A stretch of 64,000 nucleotides of DNA from Sthenelais limicola (Eukaryota > Annelida > Polychaeta > Phyllodocida > Sigalionidae): NCBI GenBank assembly GCA_942159475.1, contig OW804095.1, forward strand, positions 155,603,664 to 155,667,663, written 5' to 3'. Position 1 is the stretch's first letter. Every line of letters starts with the position of its first letter. A program made the translations under genes and the position numbers. This document shows positions 1-11,253 of this stretch, piece by piece. The notes beneath the pieces were generated by a model that made no database searches, was not told the DNA's origin, and saw only the letters and a program-made list of their open reading frames with translations.

Positions 1-127
1 TAAATAACAGTAAATATTTCCCATATTAAAGACTTTCTCCAAGCAAACGGTTGAACAAAGACAAAAATGGCATTAAAAATTTAGTCTTGATTATGTAATA
101 TTCTGTATTAACCCCAATAACACACAC

Positions 128-329
128 TGAGTCAATGTCCACTCAGAAATATTGCAAACATGTTTTCAAAAATAAAAAATAGGAAACTTGAAATATAGAA
201 AAACGAAGAAGATATTGTAATGTTTACTATTAATATTAGAATCTGCTTGTTCTCATCTGTTCAAATGTGATGATATCTAAAAATTCATTTTTTGCGACTT
301 GTGAATCATTTTCCTGAAACACATCACAT
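128..329 (-). repeat. MITE family B fragment
   Basis: The right end carries the family-B terminus (TTTTCCTGAAACACATCACA on the plus strand), preceded by the shared internal blocks around 'TGCGACTT' and 'TTCAAATGTGATGATATCT'. The same blocks recur near 8.9, 25.8, 36.2, 59.3 and 60.8 kb. Only one end is present, so this is a truncated, non-coding copy. Bases 1-127 and 330-560 are AT-rich with nothing I recognise. Confidence 0.7.
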
Positions 330-559
330 TTATCCCATTCATTTCATTATTTAACTTAAATTTGACCAATGTTCCATAAAATATTAAATCACACTACTTA
401 GTCCTAGATATAACATCTAGAAAATATTATATTGTAGTAGTTCTGCAATACCACACTATGTGGCCAATCTATATATCTCCTTGATTAAAAAAAATATATA
501 TCCCTAGTCGGAATAATGTATTTCATTCCTGATCTGATTATTATTTCTATCGGTTCACT

Positions 560-841
560 GTTAAGGAAATAATGTTTTTTATTTCCATACCCTGGCCAAG
601 ACCTAGTCTCTTATGTAAAAAGGCAACATGCCTTTAGTTTAGTCCTTTTACTCGTATTTTACCTTATTATACTTGTTATTTTATTTTATTTTATTTTTTC
701 TTCCAAATTCGGTAACGGCCGGAAGAGATGGTACACTAGCTGTATTCTTAAGGCATGTCGACCCATTTGTCTTTTTCCCTTCTCAACTAATATCTATGTA
801 ACTTTCAAAGGCAAATAAACAACATCTTATCTTATCTTATA
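560..841 (+). repeat. 3' end of a CR1-like LINE
   Basis: This is non-coding sequence with 'GGTAACGGCCGGAAGAG', then 'GGCAAATAAACAACA', and a tail of TCTTA-type repeats (821-841). The same layout recurs at 4861-5464 and in inverse orientation at 54912-55030. An AATAAA-like signal followed by a short simple-repeat tail is typical of CR1/L2-type LINE 3' ends. No ORF remains. Confidence 0.6.
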
Positions 842-842
842 A

Positions 843-1610
843 AGGATTAGTTCACTCTTTCATCAATAGAGGTGCCCTACGCTTGGGCTATGTGTGTTTG
901 ACATAAATGTTTACTATTCTCTATTTCCCCTTACCGTGATATACAGATTCCTTATGTATTATTTATCTAGATGTGTTGGTTTACTTGTATTCTTCATGTC
1001 CATTCCGTTACCTTGTGTATAGTGTATTATACCCCAGATTTACAACTGATTTGTATGAACTACCTTTCTTTATCATGTTGTCCCGGACACTACCTCCAAA
1101 CGGTAGCCAGCCGTTGGACGGACCGAAGAATAAACCAACCAGCAGGGAATTGGTTCTTGTGACTTCTTTATTCATGTAGAGATTGCGAATCACTACAATA
1201 TCACATAATATCATATAATATCAGATAATATAATCAATAAATATAGCCAAGAATCAGGTCAGGAATCAGAGGCAAGGCACTAAAACATCCCCGGTGGATA
1301 TCCATACATTTAAAGTAATATATTTATTTATACGTGGCTAATAAATGTATAGTTTGAGTAAACCATGCATGGTAGGATTCCGGACTAGATACTGACTTCA
1401 GCCTACTTATGTACAATAGTAATGTTAATATAGAGAGCTTCAGCCTACCTATACACGTGTAGTAATGTTAATAATATAGAGCTTGCGTCCGGGCGGAGGC
1501 ACATCTGGTATACAGAGGTCTCCTCACCATATGGTGCTGCCACATCGTGACCATGAGGTGCAACTAATCTCTCTATGTGCAGCAAGAGGTTGAGAGTGAA
1601 AGTGAAGTGA
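843..1610. other. No gene or known element seen
   Basis: There are only short chance ORFs (under 70 codons) on both strands, with no domain, splice or repeat structure that I recognise. Confidence 0.5.
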
Positions 1611-2612
1611 AAAGGTAGAGACGAGAGAGAGGAGGGGAGAGGATAGTGAGGGTCAGAGAGGAATTAGAGTGAGAAGAGAGAGGGAGAGAAAGAGAGAGAG
1701 GAGAGAGGAGAGAGAGGAGAGAGGAGAGAGAGGAGAGAGAGGAGAGAGAGGAGAGAGAGGAGAGAGGAGAGAGAGGAGAGAGAGGAAAGAGAGGAGAGAG
1801 AGGAGAGAGGGAGAGAGGAGAGAGAGAGGAGAGAGGAGAGAGAGGAGAGAGGAGAGAGAGGAGAGAGAGGAGAGAGGAGAGAGAGGAGAGAGAGGAAAGA
1901 GAGGAGAGAGAGGAGAGAGGGAGAGAGGAGAGAGAGAGGAGAGAGGAGCGAGAGGAGAGAGGAGGGAGAGAGAGGGAGGGAGGAGAGAGAGGAGAGAGAG
2001 GGAGAGAGGAGAGAGGAGAGAGAGGAGAGAGAGGGAGAGAGGAGAGGGAGAGAGGGGAGAGAGAGGAGAGAGAGGAGAGAGAGGGAGAGAGGAGAGGGAG
2101 AGAGGGGAGAGAGAGGAGAGAGGAGAGAGAGGAGAGAGAGGAGAGAGAGGAGGGAGAGAGGGAGAGAGGAGAGAGAGGAGAGAGGGGAGAGAGAGGAGAG
2201 AGAGGGAGAGAGAGGGAGAGAGAGAGAGAGGGAGAGGGAGAGAGAGGAGAGAGGGAGAGAGGAGAGGGAGAGAGAGGGAGAGAGAGGGAGGGAGAGGAGA
2301 GAGGAGAGAGAGAGGGAGAGAGAGGGAGGGAGAGGAGAGGGAGAGAGAGGAGAGAGGAGAGGGAGAGAGGGGAGAGAGAGAGAGAGGGAGAGGGAGAGAG
2401 AGGAGAGAGGGAGAGAGGAGAGGGAGGAGAGAGAGGAGAGAGAGGAGAGAGAGGAGAGAGAGGAGAGAGGAGAGGGAGAGAGGGGAGAGAGGGATGAGAG
2501 AGGAGAGGAGAGGGAGAGAGGGGAGAGAGAGGGAGAGAGAGGAGAGAGAGAGGAGAGAGAGGTGAGAGGAGAGAGAGGGAGGGAGGGGAGAGAGGGAGGA
2601 GAAAGAGGGGGA
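1611..2612. repeat. 1-kb purine-only (GAGAGG)n tract
   Basis: About 1,000 bases are almost purely A and G on the plus strand, in shifting GAGAGG/GAGAGA units with higher-order repeats of several tens of bases. The long apparent ORFs here (Arg/Glu on plus, Ser/Leu/Pro on minus) are consequences of the repeat and not genes. Such homopurine tracts can form triplex (H-DNA) structures. Confidence 0.95.
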
Positions 2613-3670
2613 GTGGAGGGAGAAATGTTCACCAATTTACTAAGGCTGAAACTTTCACCATTTGACTCGTTGAGAGTTTAGATTTTATTGTTTTTATTTG
2701 TTGTTACATTATATCTACTACTTTGTTCATAGAGAAACTGATAGAAAGAGAATCTTTGTGTGAAGAGGTTACAGAAACATGTGGTGTATTGCCATACTCG
2801 CAGGTAACTTTACCTATACTACTCACCATGTCCAACCAACCACTAAGGTCTTTACTATGTAGGTTAAGATTGTTCTCTCCACTACTCACAGTGGTAAGCG
2901 CACCAGTGCAGCGCCACCATACACTGGGGCGTATAAACTCATGCCATACATAGAGTCAAATAGAGTCTAACCAGTTAAATAGTTTATTTGCACACTATTC
3001 AAACAAATTTGGTCATAACACTATTTGAAAGTCATTACTTGTACATTTTCTAATGACAGTACATTAAATTAAAACTGTTTGGTCTGTCTTACTAAGGTCT
3101 ATGTCTTACTAAGGTCCATGTGTTTCTAAGATCTGTGTTTCTAAGATCTGTGTTTCTAAGATGTGTTGTTGTTGTTGAGACTTTTATTTGCCAGACGGCA
3201 ATGTCGATGGGTCTAAGCTCCCAGCTTAGGGAGGGTTTCAAGCCCTATCGGACATTACATGAATTAAATTTAGCAGGGGTAACAATACTCCATGGTGTCG
3301 ACGACACTCAGGAGGCCCCTGCTTCAGGTGGTCTCAGACAACAATAATTTAAATCAAGATAACGCAAAGAAAGCAGCACCCAACCATTTTGAGTGAGACA
3401 AAGTTGGTATGGGTTATAAGATCATCCCATGGTGTAGATTTAGCAGTATTTTCCAGTAATTATACACCCGGCAGCAGATTTATCATATTGTATCATTGTG
3501 TCTGTTGTATAATTATGGGTCAGGAAGTTTGGTACTTGTATTTATCGTTTAAAGCTCAAGATATGCCAAATAATGAGATCGTACAAGGAGATGTTGTGAA
3601 TACAACATTTTAAAACATATGAGTTTTGGAAAAATGAAATATATGGTACCAAGAGGATACAGTATACGGG
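2613..3670. other. No gene seen; small tandem repeat inside
   Basis: Only short unsupported ORFs are present. A three-copy tandem repeat of about 14 bp (TGTTTCTAAGATC core) lies at 3119-3163. No host exon signature was found. Confidence 0.5.
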
Positions 3671-3902
3671 TCAGATCGTCCGACAATGTACAATTGGCAG
3701 CTCTACACATTTAGGAAACTTTGCTAAATTAGGCTGAAAAATGATATACCTGGTATATCTGAGTATATTTGGTATCACATTGATTCAAAGTATCAGTTCT
3801 GTTATGTTAAACTGCATTTTGAAGCTCATTTCTGTCTTAAATGTGGGTTATTTGAGAGAATTAGTGAAGGCGAATTGTACATTTTCTCAAGATGTGACCC
3901 AT
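3671..3902 (+). repeat. MITE family A copy
   Basis: A unit of about 230 bp begins GGGTCAG and ends TGTGACCCA. The internal blocks 'TGTACAATTGGCAGC' and 'AAACTGCATTTTGAAG' are shared with copies near 9.6, 25.6, 26.1, 27.5, 43.8 and 54.7 kb. Short inverted ends and lack of coding capacity fit a non-autonomous DNA transposon. Confidence 0.75.
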
Positions 3903-4860
3903 ATGAGTAATTCGCCCAATAGGGCATCATTTGGTTTTCCAGCCTAGGTTCTCTACAACCTGTATTTGGGATGATCACACAGGATTATAACCATTTTATT
4001 TGAGTTCCTTGGCCAAAATGAGGCTGTACTGTACTTTCAAAGTTCTTATGCCGCTATTGCAATATCTCCAATATTTGTTCTAAAAAAACATTTTCATGTA
4101 ATTTCGACCTTCCTAGTTATTGCTTGAAAACAGTGAAAAATATAAATATGGTTAAATATTGATGTTGTTAAATATAGGAGAACTTAATTGTGTACTAATG
4201 TCGCCGTTACGCCATTATTATTATAAAAAAATGACCCTCCTGTTCCAACACAACGATTTTTCATTTAATTTTGCGAGACGAATTAGTGAGTAATATATCT
4301 TATTTTTAAAATAAATCATTTGATTAATCGGGTGAATAGGAAAACTATAGCTATGGGAATCACAGGTGCAGGAATTGTAATATTTGCCCCAACCTTCCCA
4401 AACTTCACCTGCATTATGCGGATATTCCGCACTATATGTACACCAAGGATGATAGATATTCAACGATTTTATTTTTTTTTTTCTAAAAAAAATGGCCTCC
4501 TGAAATCAAATGTTGGTCATTTGGGAGAATTACTCATATAGATATAATAGTAGATACATAGTTATGAAGAACTGAAGAAAAGAAATATTACTGATGAACG
4601 AATTTCATCGTTTTCCTATTCTTCTTTGGCCCCCAACAGATAGTGATCTGTTTGTCAATTTGAGGGAAAAGTGTAATGGTTGCAAATAATGTGATAAATA
4701 CTTGCTGTACAGCAAAGACTGAGGAGTCTTGGCGGGTTAATTTGACAAATCGACACAACTCTTTCTTAGATCGACAAATTTCAAAGGCAACTAGTGACAA
4801 ATATGATCTATTTGTGACACTCCATAATTTACTCACAAAACCAATGTCAGACCTCTTTTC
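3903..4860. other. No gene seen
   Basis: The sequence is AT-rich with short ORFs (80 codons or fewer) on both strands that have no family signature. Nothing else was recognised. Confidence 0.45.
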
Positions 4861-5464
4861 GATGATGATGTTTTAACCCTACATGAGGGTGAAAAGTGTG
4901 TATGATGACTGTAAATTTATACTCAGGAGAACACCTTGTATGTGGATAAAAGTCTATCTGTAACATGTCATACTCAGTGTACCTAATATTAATGAATAGG
5001 AGAACCTACACTCAGGAGTATACCTGATCACCCATCTCCTTACCATGTAATCAAATGTTTAATCCTCAGGAGGACACCTGATTACTAACCGAACTGAATA
5101 AATTATAGGAGGACTTAACTCTCAGGAGTACACCTGTTTTCCTCTTAATATACCTATACAACCTGCTATAAACTTCTCACCTTATTATAGATCGAACACA
5201 AGGAGTACACCTGGTTCTCTAATTAATCAAGGTTTTAATACCTAGCAAGTCCCAAGGACATAGTCTTGTTCTCAACATGTTCTAGTTTATTGTACTCTTA
5301 TTCTTTATTTTCTTACTTTAATCATGAACTTAATTGTTACCCTTTTCGGCCAAGGTAACGGCGGGGAGAACTGGAGGCTACCTCTAGATGTCTGTATACC
5401 TCTTTATCATATGTAACTGTCCTATCTGATGAATAAAGTAGTTCTTATCTTATCTTATCTTATC
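4861..5464 (+). repeat. CR1-like LINE 3' UTR with repeated mini-hairpins
   Basis: It ends with AATAAAG and a TCTTA-repeat tail (5443-5464), and carries 'GGTAACGGCGGGGAGAAC' like the copy at 560-841. Five degenerate copies of CAGGAGTACACCTG (near 4924, 5012, 5065, 5122 and 5200) can each fold as CAGG/CCTG-type stems. No coding sequence remains. Confidence 0.6.
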
Positions 5465-6539
5465 TAAATGACAAAGACACTTTCTTCCTGGCGTCACAGT
5501 AGTACAGAGCTGCCATCTAGTGGGGAAGCTGCACACTAATATCCATGATCGACCTCTCCTCTATTCATCAATTGTCGGTTATGTCTGACTGAGGATTCAC
5601 TCTTTTGGGGCCAAGCTTGACATCTTTGCTCTTCTTTCTTACCTTGCTTTTATTGGAGGAGGAGGAAGCTGTGGGGGAATCAGTTGACTGGCGTGTCTTG
5701 GACTCCTTTAGAACATGTATTGTATGTTAAATATTATTATATGTCACTCCGCCGCTGATGGGATATTAATCAATTTAACTGCTTGTGGCATAAGAATAAT
5801 GAGTTAAAAATAAACTTAAATAAAAAAGGAATTATGAGTTTTACAATGATGGGTAAGATGCAGGAGCATTATAAGATTACATGACAGGAACATTTTTTTT
5901 TTTTTTTTAACTTTTATTCAGTCTGTCAACAAATGGGCATCTTCTCTATCGGGGTAGATAACACTATTTTTACATCTGACCCTCTTCTCATCTGTGCGTT
6001 GTTCTGAAAAATAGATTTTTACATTTTTTTGTTATCTAAAAGGGCTACATAATAATTATTGAGTACATAATTATTTTGTCATTTATTTATACAAAGATGT
6101 AGAGTTGTTTTTTCACTCTTGGAGACTATTGAGGTGAGATATACTGAATCCGTTCCCCATACCAGGACTAATAGTTTGCCTCAACCACTGGAATATTATG
6201 GATTCCAATGTTTATTTCTGTTTAATATTGCTATATATGATTCAAGGTGAGGGTATTAGAGTTATTAAGTTATAGTGTTGTTATGACGCAGAGAGAGAAA
6301 TTGATTTCTTCCAACATGGCCGACGTCAGCATTGAATTCTTTATCAACGATCTAGTTTGTTAATAAAGCCTAAACAGACTAAACAGACCTGTATTTATTA
6401 GGCAACTTATGTTCAGGTATTACGGTAATTGTAGCCATGAGGGTCGGGTCAGTTATTACGCTGCAATCATATACGATTTGCATCGCTTTGTCATCAGGTT
6501 AGCCCACTAGTGTGACAGTGAGGGCAGTAGGTTGATTAT
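5465..6539. other. No gene seen; poly-T tract
   Basis: A T-run at 5892-5909 is followed by 'AACTTTTATTCAGTCTGTC', which may be the reversed poly-A end of a retroposed sequence on the minus strand. Nothing else was recognised. Confidence 0.4.
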
Positions 6540-7550
6540 ATAAACCAGAAACGTCCAGAAACTCACAAAATCGCTATTTTTCAAAGTCATTTATTCACAT
6601 TGTCAGAATGTTCTCATTTTTGGGGTGCTTAATGCTTTTTTATAGCATGAACACATGTACCAAATTTCAAGGCTGTGTATTTAAAGGTAAATACCAGCAT
6701 TGTCAGCACTGCAGCAGGCGGGAATTCAAGGAACTAATGCATGAAACAATAGAAGTCAATATATTTCGTTCAAACTTTGTATTGAGAAAGAACATGGTTG
6801 GGGGAATACAAAATGCCAAAAGAACTGGATGTATCATATTATTTTGTGTTTTAGGGATGAGTGAATAGTTTACTTCCCTTCACTATTGATTTCAATGGGG
6901 GAAGCTCATTGTGATACAAGTTTAGCTGAATAACTTTTTTTAGTTCAATAACCCCCTATTATCTTTAATTGGGAGGGTAGAATAAAATGTCAGCAATGTA
7001 TATGCAGATCTTAAAGAAAATTGTATGATTCAATCACATGCTATTGGGGAAATTTAATTATATCCTATTTGGCAAAATGCAGAAAATACCCGTTTTCCCC
7101 ATAGACTTCTATAGTGAACAGTAATAAATTTCAGTGGTCCCTGAAATAAAAACTAGTCCAATGACATATGGTTTTGGGGGGCTTTTGGGGTTCCCCCAAC
7201 TAGGTTATTTCTAGAGGAAAAGGTTGATGCTGCGTTTTTAAAAGATGCATGTGCCACTGCGCATGTCTGTTATTCGTGGGTTGATGGTCTTACCACCTTT
7301 TAAACATTTTTGCGATTTATGTTGTTTTTACATGTTTAAGCTACACATGACTTTCTCAACCAGGAAATAAAACCAAAGGTATTTGAATAAGTGATGTCTT
7401 TCAGTAAAATGAGTCACAATTTGCAAAGAAAAATGGATTTTGAGATATCATAATATTTGAAAAGGTGGGGTCAAGCCGATTCCAATGATAGTAAACAGTA
7501 AGACATCTAATAAGTATTTCTATATTCTAAGATATTTTAATTTTTTGAAT
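6540..7550. repeat. MITE family B-related long copies
   Basis: The block 'TTTTTGGGGTGCTTAATG' near 6617 matches the interior of the full family-B copy at 35850-36240. A second family-B end (TCAGTAAAATGAGTCACAA) starts near 7397 and continues with the shared 'CAAGCCGATTCCAATGATAG'. A short ORF at 6608-6868 lies inside this repeat and is not credible as a gene. Confidence 0.55.
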
Positions 7551-7556
7551 TATATC

Positions 7557-7581
7557 GGGCGGGGGCGGGGGGGGGGGGGGG
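7557..7581 (+). repeat. Poly-G tract
   Basis: A 25-base block is nearly all G, with a few C interruptions at its start. It is a potential G-quadruplex and a likely assembly or polymerase slippage site. Bases 7582-7928 hold nothing recognisable. Confidence 0.9.
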
Positions 7582-7928
7582 CATTACCAATAACTACACA
7601 CACAGCGCTTCAAAACGCCTGGATATATTTAACACATGTCCTGGAACTTGCTGCAGGGATTCATATGGGAGCCCCTTCCCCCAGCACATCGGTTTCCACA
7701 GGATTACTCCTCTTTACTGCCTTTATTTCTTGAAAATGTTTTACTTGTACATTTATTTGCTTTCTAATGAACAAAGAATGTGATGCTCTTCCCTCACCAG
7801 ATAATAAATTGAACGAATAATAAGGTGAATAGAGCAATTAAAAAAATAAAACCTCTGTACAAAGTTAGATAATCGGTCACGATAACCTGAAAGAAGGTTC
7901 TTTGTACAGGAAATATAAATTACTCAAG

Positions 7929-8329
7929 TGTAGTGAACCTGTCACCAATTGCAGTGAATCAGGTCTCACCCAAACTCAGGTTCAATCTCGACATGGCAAA
8001 GTAAAACCAGACACAGTTCTGTTAGTATCACCGGTTTATTCACCTCTAGTCAGTCATCAATGTCAGGTACATTTGGAGACTCACCATTGAAGGCAAGCAG
8101 TATAAAAGGGTAGTACAAGAGTAACATGGCAATATGATCTAATGTATAAGACAGGTTACAATAGCAATGTAGTACATACAGAGAAAAGGTATAACATACA
8201 ATCTGTAGTAATTGTAATAGATATAGCAGCAACCTGTAAAGCAGGAATAAGATGATACATAGACTGTGATAAAACATAGGATATGATCTACATCAGTGCC
8301 TCTAGTAGAGTGAGTTGGTATACACTACA
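7929..8329 (-). mobile_element. LTR-like unit (probable solo LTR)
   Basis: The unit starts TGTAGTGAACC and ends ACACTACA on the plus strand, the same terminal style as the solo LTRs at 53207 and 38113 and the gypsy-1 LTR. Read on minus it carries an AATAAA signal near 8035. No convincing target-site duplication flanks it (CAAG against AGCG), so the boundaries or the solo-LTR reading may be wrong. Confidence 0.5.
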
Positions 8330-8639
8330 AGCGCTGGACAGGTAGGCAACCTGGTGTAAAATAGAGTTATTAATGACAACTGTGTCCACTCTAAATCTAC
8401 TACACATGTATCTATGTGGTATACTTATGTTTATTACACATTTTCTTCATAATTTTATATGTAATACACTCATGGTTCCTTTAGGCAACGCACAAATACA
8501 CCCGGGTAGGGTACAATTACGGTTTGTTTTCTCTTTCCTCATATTTATTAATGTAATTGGCCTCAAATGAAATAGAAAAAAAATATGACCAAAAGTGCTC
8601 TTAACCCTTCAATAAAGAAATCCTGTAAATAACACTTTA

Positions 8640-9097
8640 AAAGATATCATTTTTGGAAGTTGTGACCTATTCCCCTGAAACACAACAACATTTGTGATGT
8701 GTTTCAGGAAAATGAGTCATAAGTCGCAAAATTGATATTATTCAAAGCGTTTTTTGACAAGATCACATTATTGGAATCATCTGATTTTTAGAGAGTGTGT
8801 CATTATAGTTATGTCAATCAGTGTATTGAATTTGACGACAATCTATGTAATATATCCTTTCGTTTTAACGGTCCTCATATGGACTTCATTTAGTTACTTT
8901 ACTGTTTAATGACCCCCAGAAATATTGGAAACTTTTTTTTTCAAAAACGAAAATATCAAACTTAAAATCTAGAAATAGTTATTATCTTATTAGACTGTTT
9001 ACTATCATTGGAATCGGCTTGATCTCATCTTTTCAAATATAATAGTCTCTCAAAATCAATTTTTTGCGACTTATGACTCATTTTCCTGAAACACAAC
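8640..9097. repeat. MITE family B copy or copies
   Basis: Family-B termini occur in both orientations (TGTTTCAGGAAAATGAGTC near 8701 and GACTCATTTTCCTGAAACAC near 9074), with the typical interior 'CCAGAAATATTGG' and 'TCGGCTTGATCTCATC'. It ends about 20 bp past the stop codon of the host gene and so probably lies in its 3' UTR or flank. Confidence 0.7.
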
Positions 9098-9117
9098 AAC
9101 ATTTATATAAACGGTCC

Positions 9118-9373
9118 TTAGAATATTTGCCCGGGGTGGGCGTGTCTCCTGAGGCCAAACATGTGGAAGGGGTGGTGGTGTGGGCGTGGCAGGGAGGCGT
9201 GGCTTCCAGAGGGGGCGTGGCTACCAGAGGACCCCTGGCGCCACCCTGGTGAGCAGCATATGAAGCTCATGCAGCAGGCGAGCAGGAAGAAGAGAACCAG
9301 GGCCACAATAGCCATTATGAGGGCCACATTAGTGGTGGTGTCACAGAATGGGCCAGTGTCTCCTAGACCACAC
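9118..9373 (-). CDS. Host exon 13: end of EGF, transmembrane helix, tail, stop
   Basis: The acceptor TTTCTAG precedes GTGTGG. The exon enters in phase 2 and completes the EGF begun in exon 12 (CxC...FCD). A hydrophobic helix at about residues 634-656 follows (NVALIMAIVALVLFF core), flanked by several Cys that could be palmitoylated. The tail is His/Pro/Ser/Gly-rich and basic, with no kinase or recognised signalling domain. The stop is TAA at 9118-9120. The helix near the C-terminus plus an N-terminal signal peptide make this a type I topology. Confidence 0.88.
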
Positions 9374-9554
9374 CTAGAAATGACAACATTAACAATGGGC
9401 TCAAAGTATGTGGACCAGTTGTATATAAACTATTATTGTTTGTGTTTGGAAGCGTTGGAGAGTACACCCTTTATTTGTTAGATTGTTAAAGATGAAGAGG
9501 TAGAAAATTCAAACCAGAAGAAATTGAAATTGAATGTATGAATACATAATACAT

Positions 9555-9784
9555 GGGTCATATTTCCAGAAAATGTACAATTGGCAGCTGTACACATTTA
9601 GTAGATTCTGCTAAATTAGGCAGCAATTTAGTCAATACTTGGTAAATTCGAGAATATTCGGCACTGCATTGATTCTAGCAATCTGTTCGGTTAGGTAGAA
9701 CTGTATTTTTAACTTTATTTTCGTCTGAAATTTGAGTTATTTGAGAGGATTGCTGAAGGTGAATTGTACATTTTCCCGAAGTTT
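9555..9784 (+). repeat. MITE family A copy in intron 12
   Basis: It begins TGGGTCATATTTCCAGAAAA and ends GTACATTTTCCCGAAG, with the family interior (TGTACAATTGGCAGC). It is non-coding and sits in the intron between exons 13 and 12. Confidence 0.7.
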
Positions 9785-9976
9785 TCTTCAACTAGCTGAC
9801 GACATTAAACCTTTATTATTTTTAAATAAGATTTGTACAAACAGGTAACACTTGAAACTATCCATGTTCGACAAAATGTATTTCATTCAAACTTTATTTA
9901 AATTTAAATGTATTGGCCGTAAAAGATACAAAACAAAATGAGGCAGGAGAAATAGAAATGGTGGATTAGTACTTAC

Positions 9977-10070
9977 GCGCACACAGGGCGGCCGGCGCGG
10001 TGGCGGCAGGGGGCGCTTCCACATAGTCCTAGTTCCACCAAGAGGTCACATCCACTGGGCACATGTCCCC
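9977..10070 (-). CDS. Host exon 12: first part of split EGF
   Basis: The acceptor is TTGTGCAG and the donor GTAAGT. The 94-nt exon encodes a GC-rich stretch with cysteines in EGF spacing (C-x8-C-x4-C-x8-C), which is completed by CxC and the last C in exon 13. It is the only exon that leaves phase 2, so the membrane-proximal EGF is split by an intron unlike the other modules. A minisatellite starts about 10 bp beyond its acceptor. Confidence 0.8.
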
Positions 10071-10079
10071 CTGCACAAC

Positions 10080-10256
10080 CACATGATATCATCAACATAG
10101 AACATTCAAATGTAACATGATATCATCAACATACAGCATTCAAATATAACATCATATCATCAACATAGGGCATTCAAATGTAACATCATATCATCAACAT
10201 AGGGCATTCAAATGTAACATGATATCATCAACATACAGCATTCAAATATAACATCA
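10080..10256. repeat. 34-bp minisatellite, short arm
   Basis: Five units of a 34-bp repeat (ACATGATATCATCAACATAG core, then GGCATTCAAATGTA) abut exon 12. The array resumes at 22009, so the two parts were one array before gypsy-1 inserted. Units with G carry the perfect palindrome ATGATATCAT and units with C do not. Confidence 0.95.
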
Positions 10257-10732
10257 TGTAATGAACTCGGTTCGGGACTCTTAGCTTAGGAATAAAACGG
10301 AACAAGAATTACTCTCATACTCTGGTTTTATTACCTCACAACCTTAGACCAACCCTTTCTGGACCAGCCAGAAAGGGAACATATACAATAGGAAATAGTA
10401 TAAACAAGGTGTGGAGAATATCGATATCACAGATATTCTTATAAAAGCGAAGTTAAGAATAAGTAAAACCAGAGATTGGGTACGAACACATAAAGGAACA
10501 TTTGCATAGCATAAAATGACAATATACAAGGAAAAGACACAATATAAAGTGATGAATACAAATAATAGTAAATAAGCTACAGACCACTCTTCCAGGGTCT
10601 GTGCTTCGGATAGATCCGAGAGCCCTTGACTGCCCTCTGGCGTCAGTCCGAAAGGACTGGAATCAACCAGCGGACAGTCTCGGACTCCCGGACTGCACTA
10701 TTCCGGAACCCATAAAACACACGACCACTACA
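10257..10732 (-). repeat. Gypsy-1 3' LTR
   Basis: The 476-bp repeat is identical by eye to 21533-22008 (constant offset 11276). On minus it runs TGTAGTGG...TCATTACA and includes a TATA-like CTTTTATAAG and an AATAAA signal. It provides promoter and polyadenylation functions for the element. Confidence 0.95.
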
Positions 10733-10735
10733 ATA

Positions 10736-10750
10736 CCCCCTCTTTCTTTT
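10736..10750 (-). promoter_or_regulatory. Gypsy-1 polypurine tract
   Basis: On minus, AAAAGAAAGAGGGGG lies three bases before the 3' LTR. This is the expected position and composition for the plus-strand DNA primer. The 500 bp between it and ORF3 are non-coding. Confidence 0.85.
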
Positions 10751-11253
10751 AAAGAGTTTAAAACATTGTTTAAAAATCGGGTAATAGAACAATAAAGCAT
10801 ATGAAAAGAGGAAAAATAATACAAATCACCACGAGTAAACACAAAAGTCACTCAACACAATAATAAAAGATCATAGACAAGTACAAGCAGGAGCATTTAG
10901 TGTCCTCACTACTGATACAAGTGGAAAGATAAAAAAAAATGATCCGTGTAAATGGCGAAAAAGTAAAAAAAAATTCCTCCGGCTCTCTGTGAGAAAAATA
11001 AATCTCACTACTACATTCTGTAGTATAACAAATAAGAGAGAAAAGTTCATTACTTCATTACTTTAGTTCCAGTGGTTAATATCCGTGGGTAGTCCGATTC
11101 ATCTTTGTGTCAATCCGAGTGCGTCCGTATCCATTTCCAAGTCCATAAATCAGTCCAGTCATCATCATCCACACAGGTCGTTCCATTCCGAGTCCGAGCA
11201 TCATTCGTGGGCGATCCGTGTTGTCGTCTGGTCCGTCCTATGGTCATCCTCCT

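Noticed and set aside
1664..2635. Long ORFs rich in Ser/Leu/Pro or Arg/Glu
   Set aside because: They arise from the purine microsatellite. There is no domain, and both strands are open at once.
6608..6868. 86-codon ORF with a hydrophobic N-terminus
   Set aside because: It lies inside a family-B repeat also present, without the ORF, at 35.9 kb.
10344..10529. 61-codon minus ORF repeated at 21620
   Set aside because: Both lie within the gypsy-1 LTRs and are identical only because the LTRs are.
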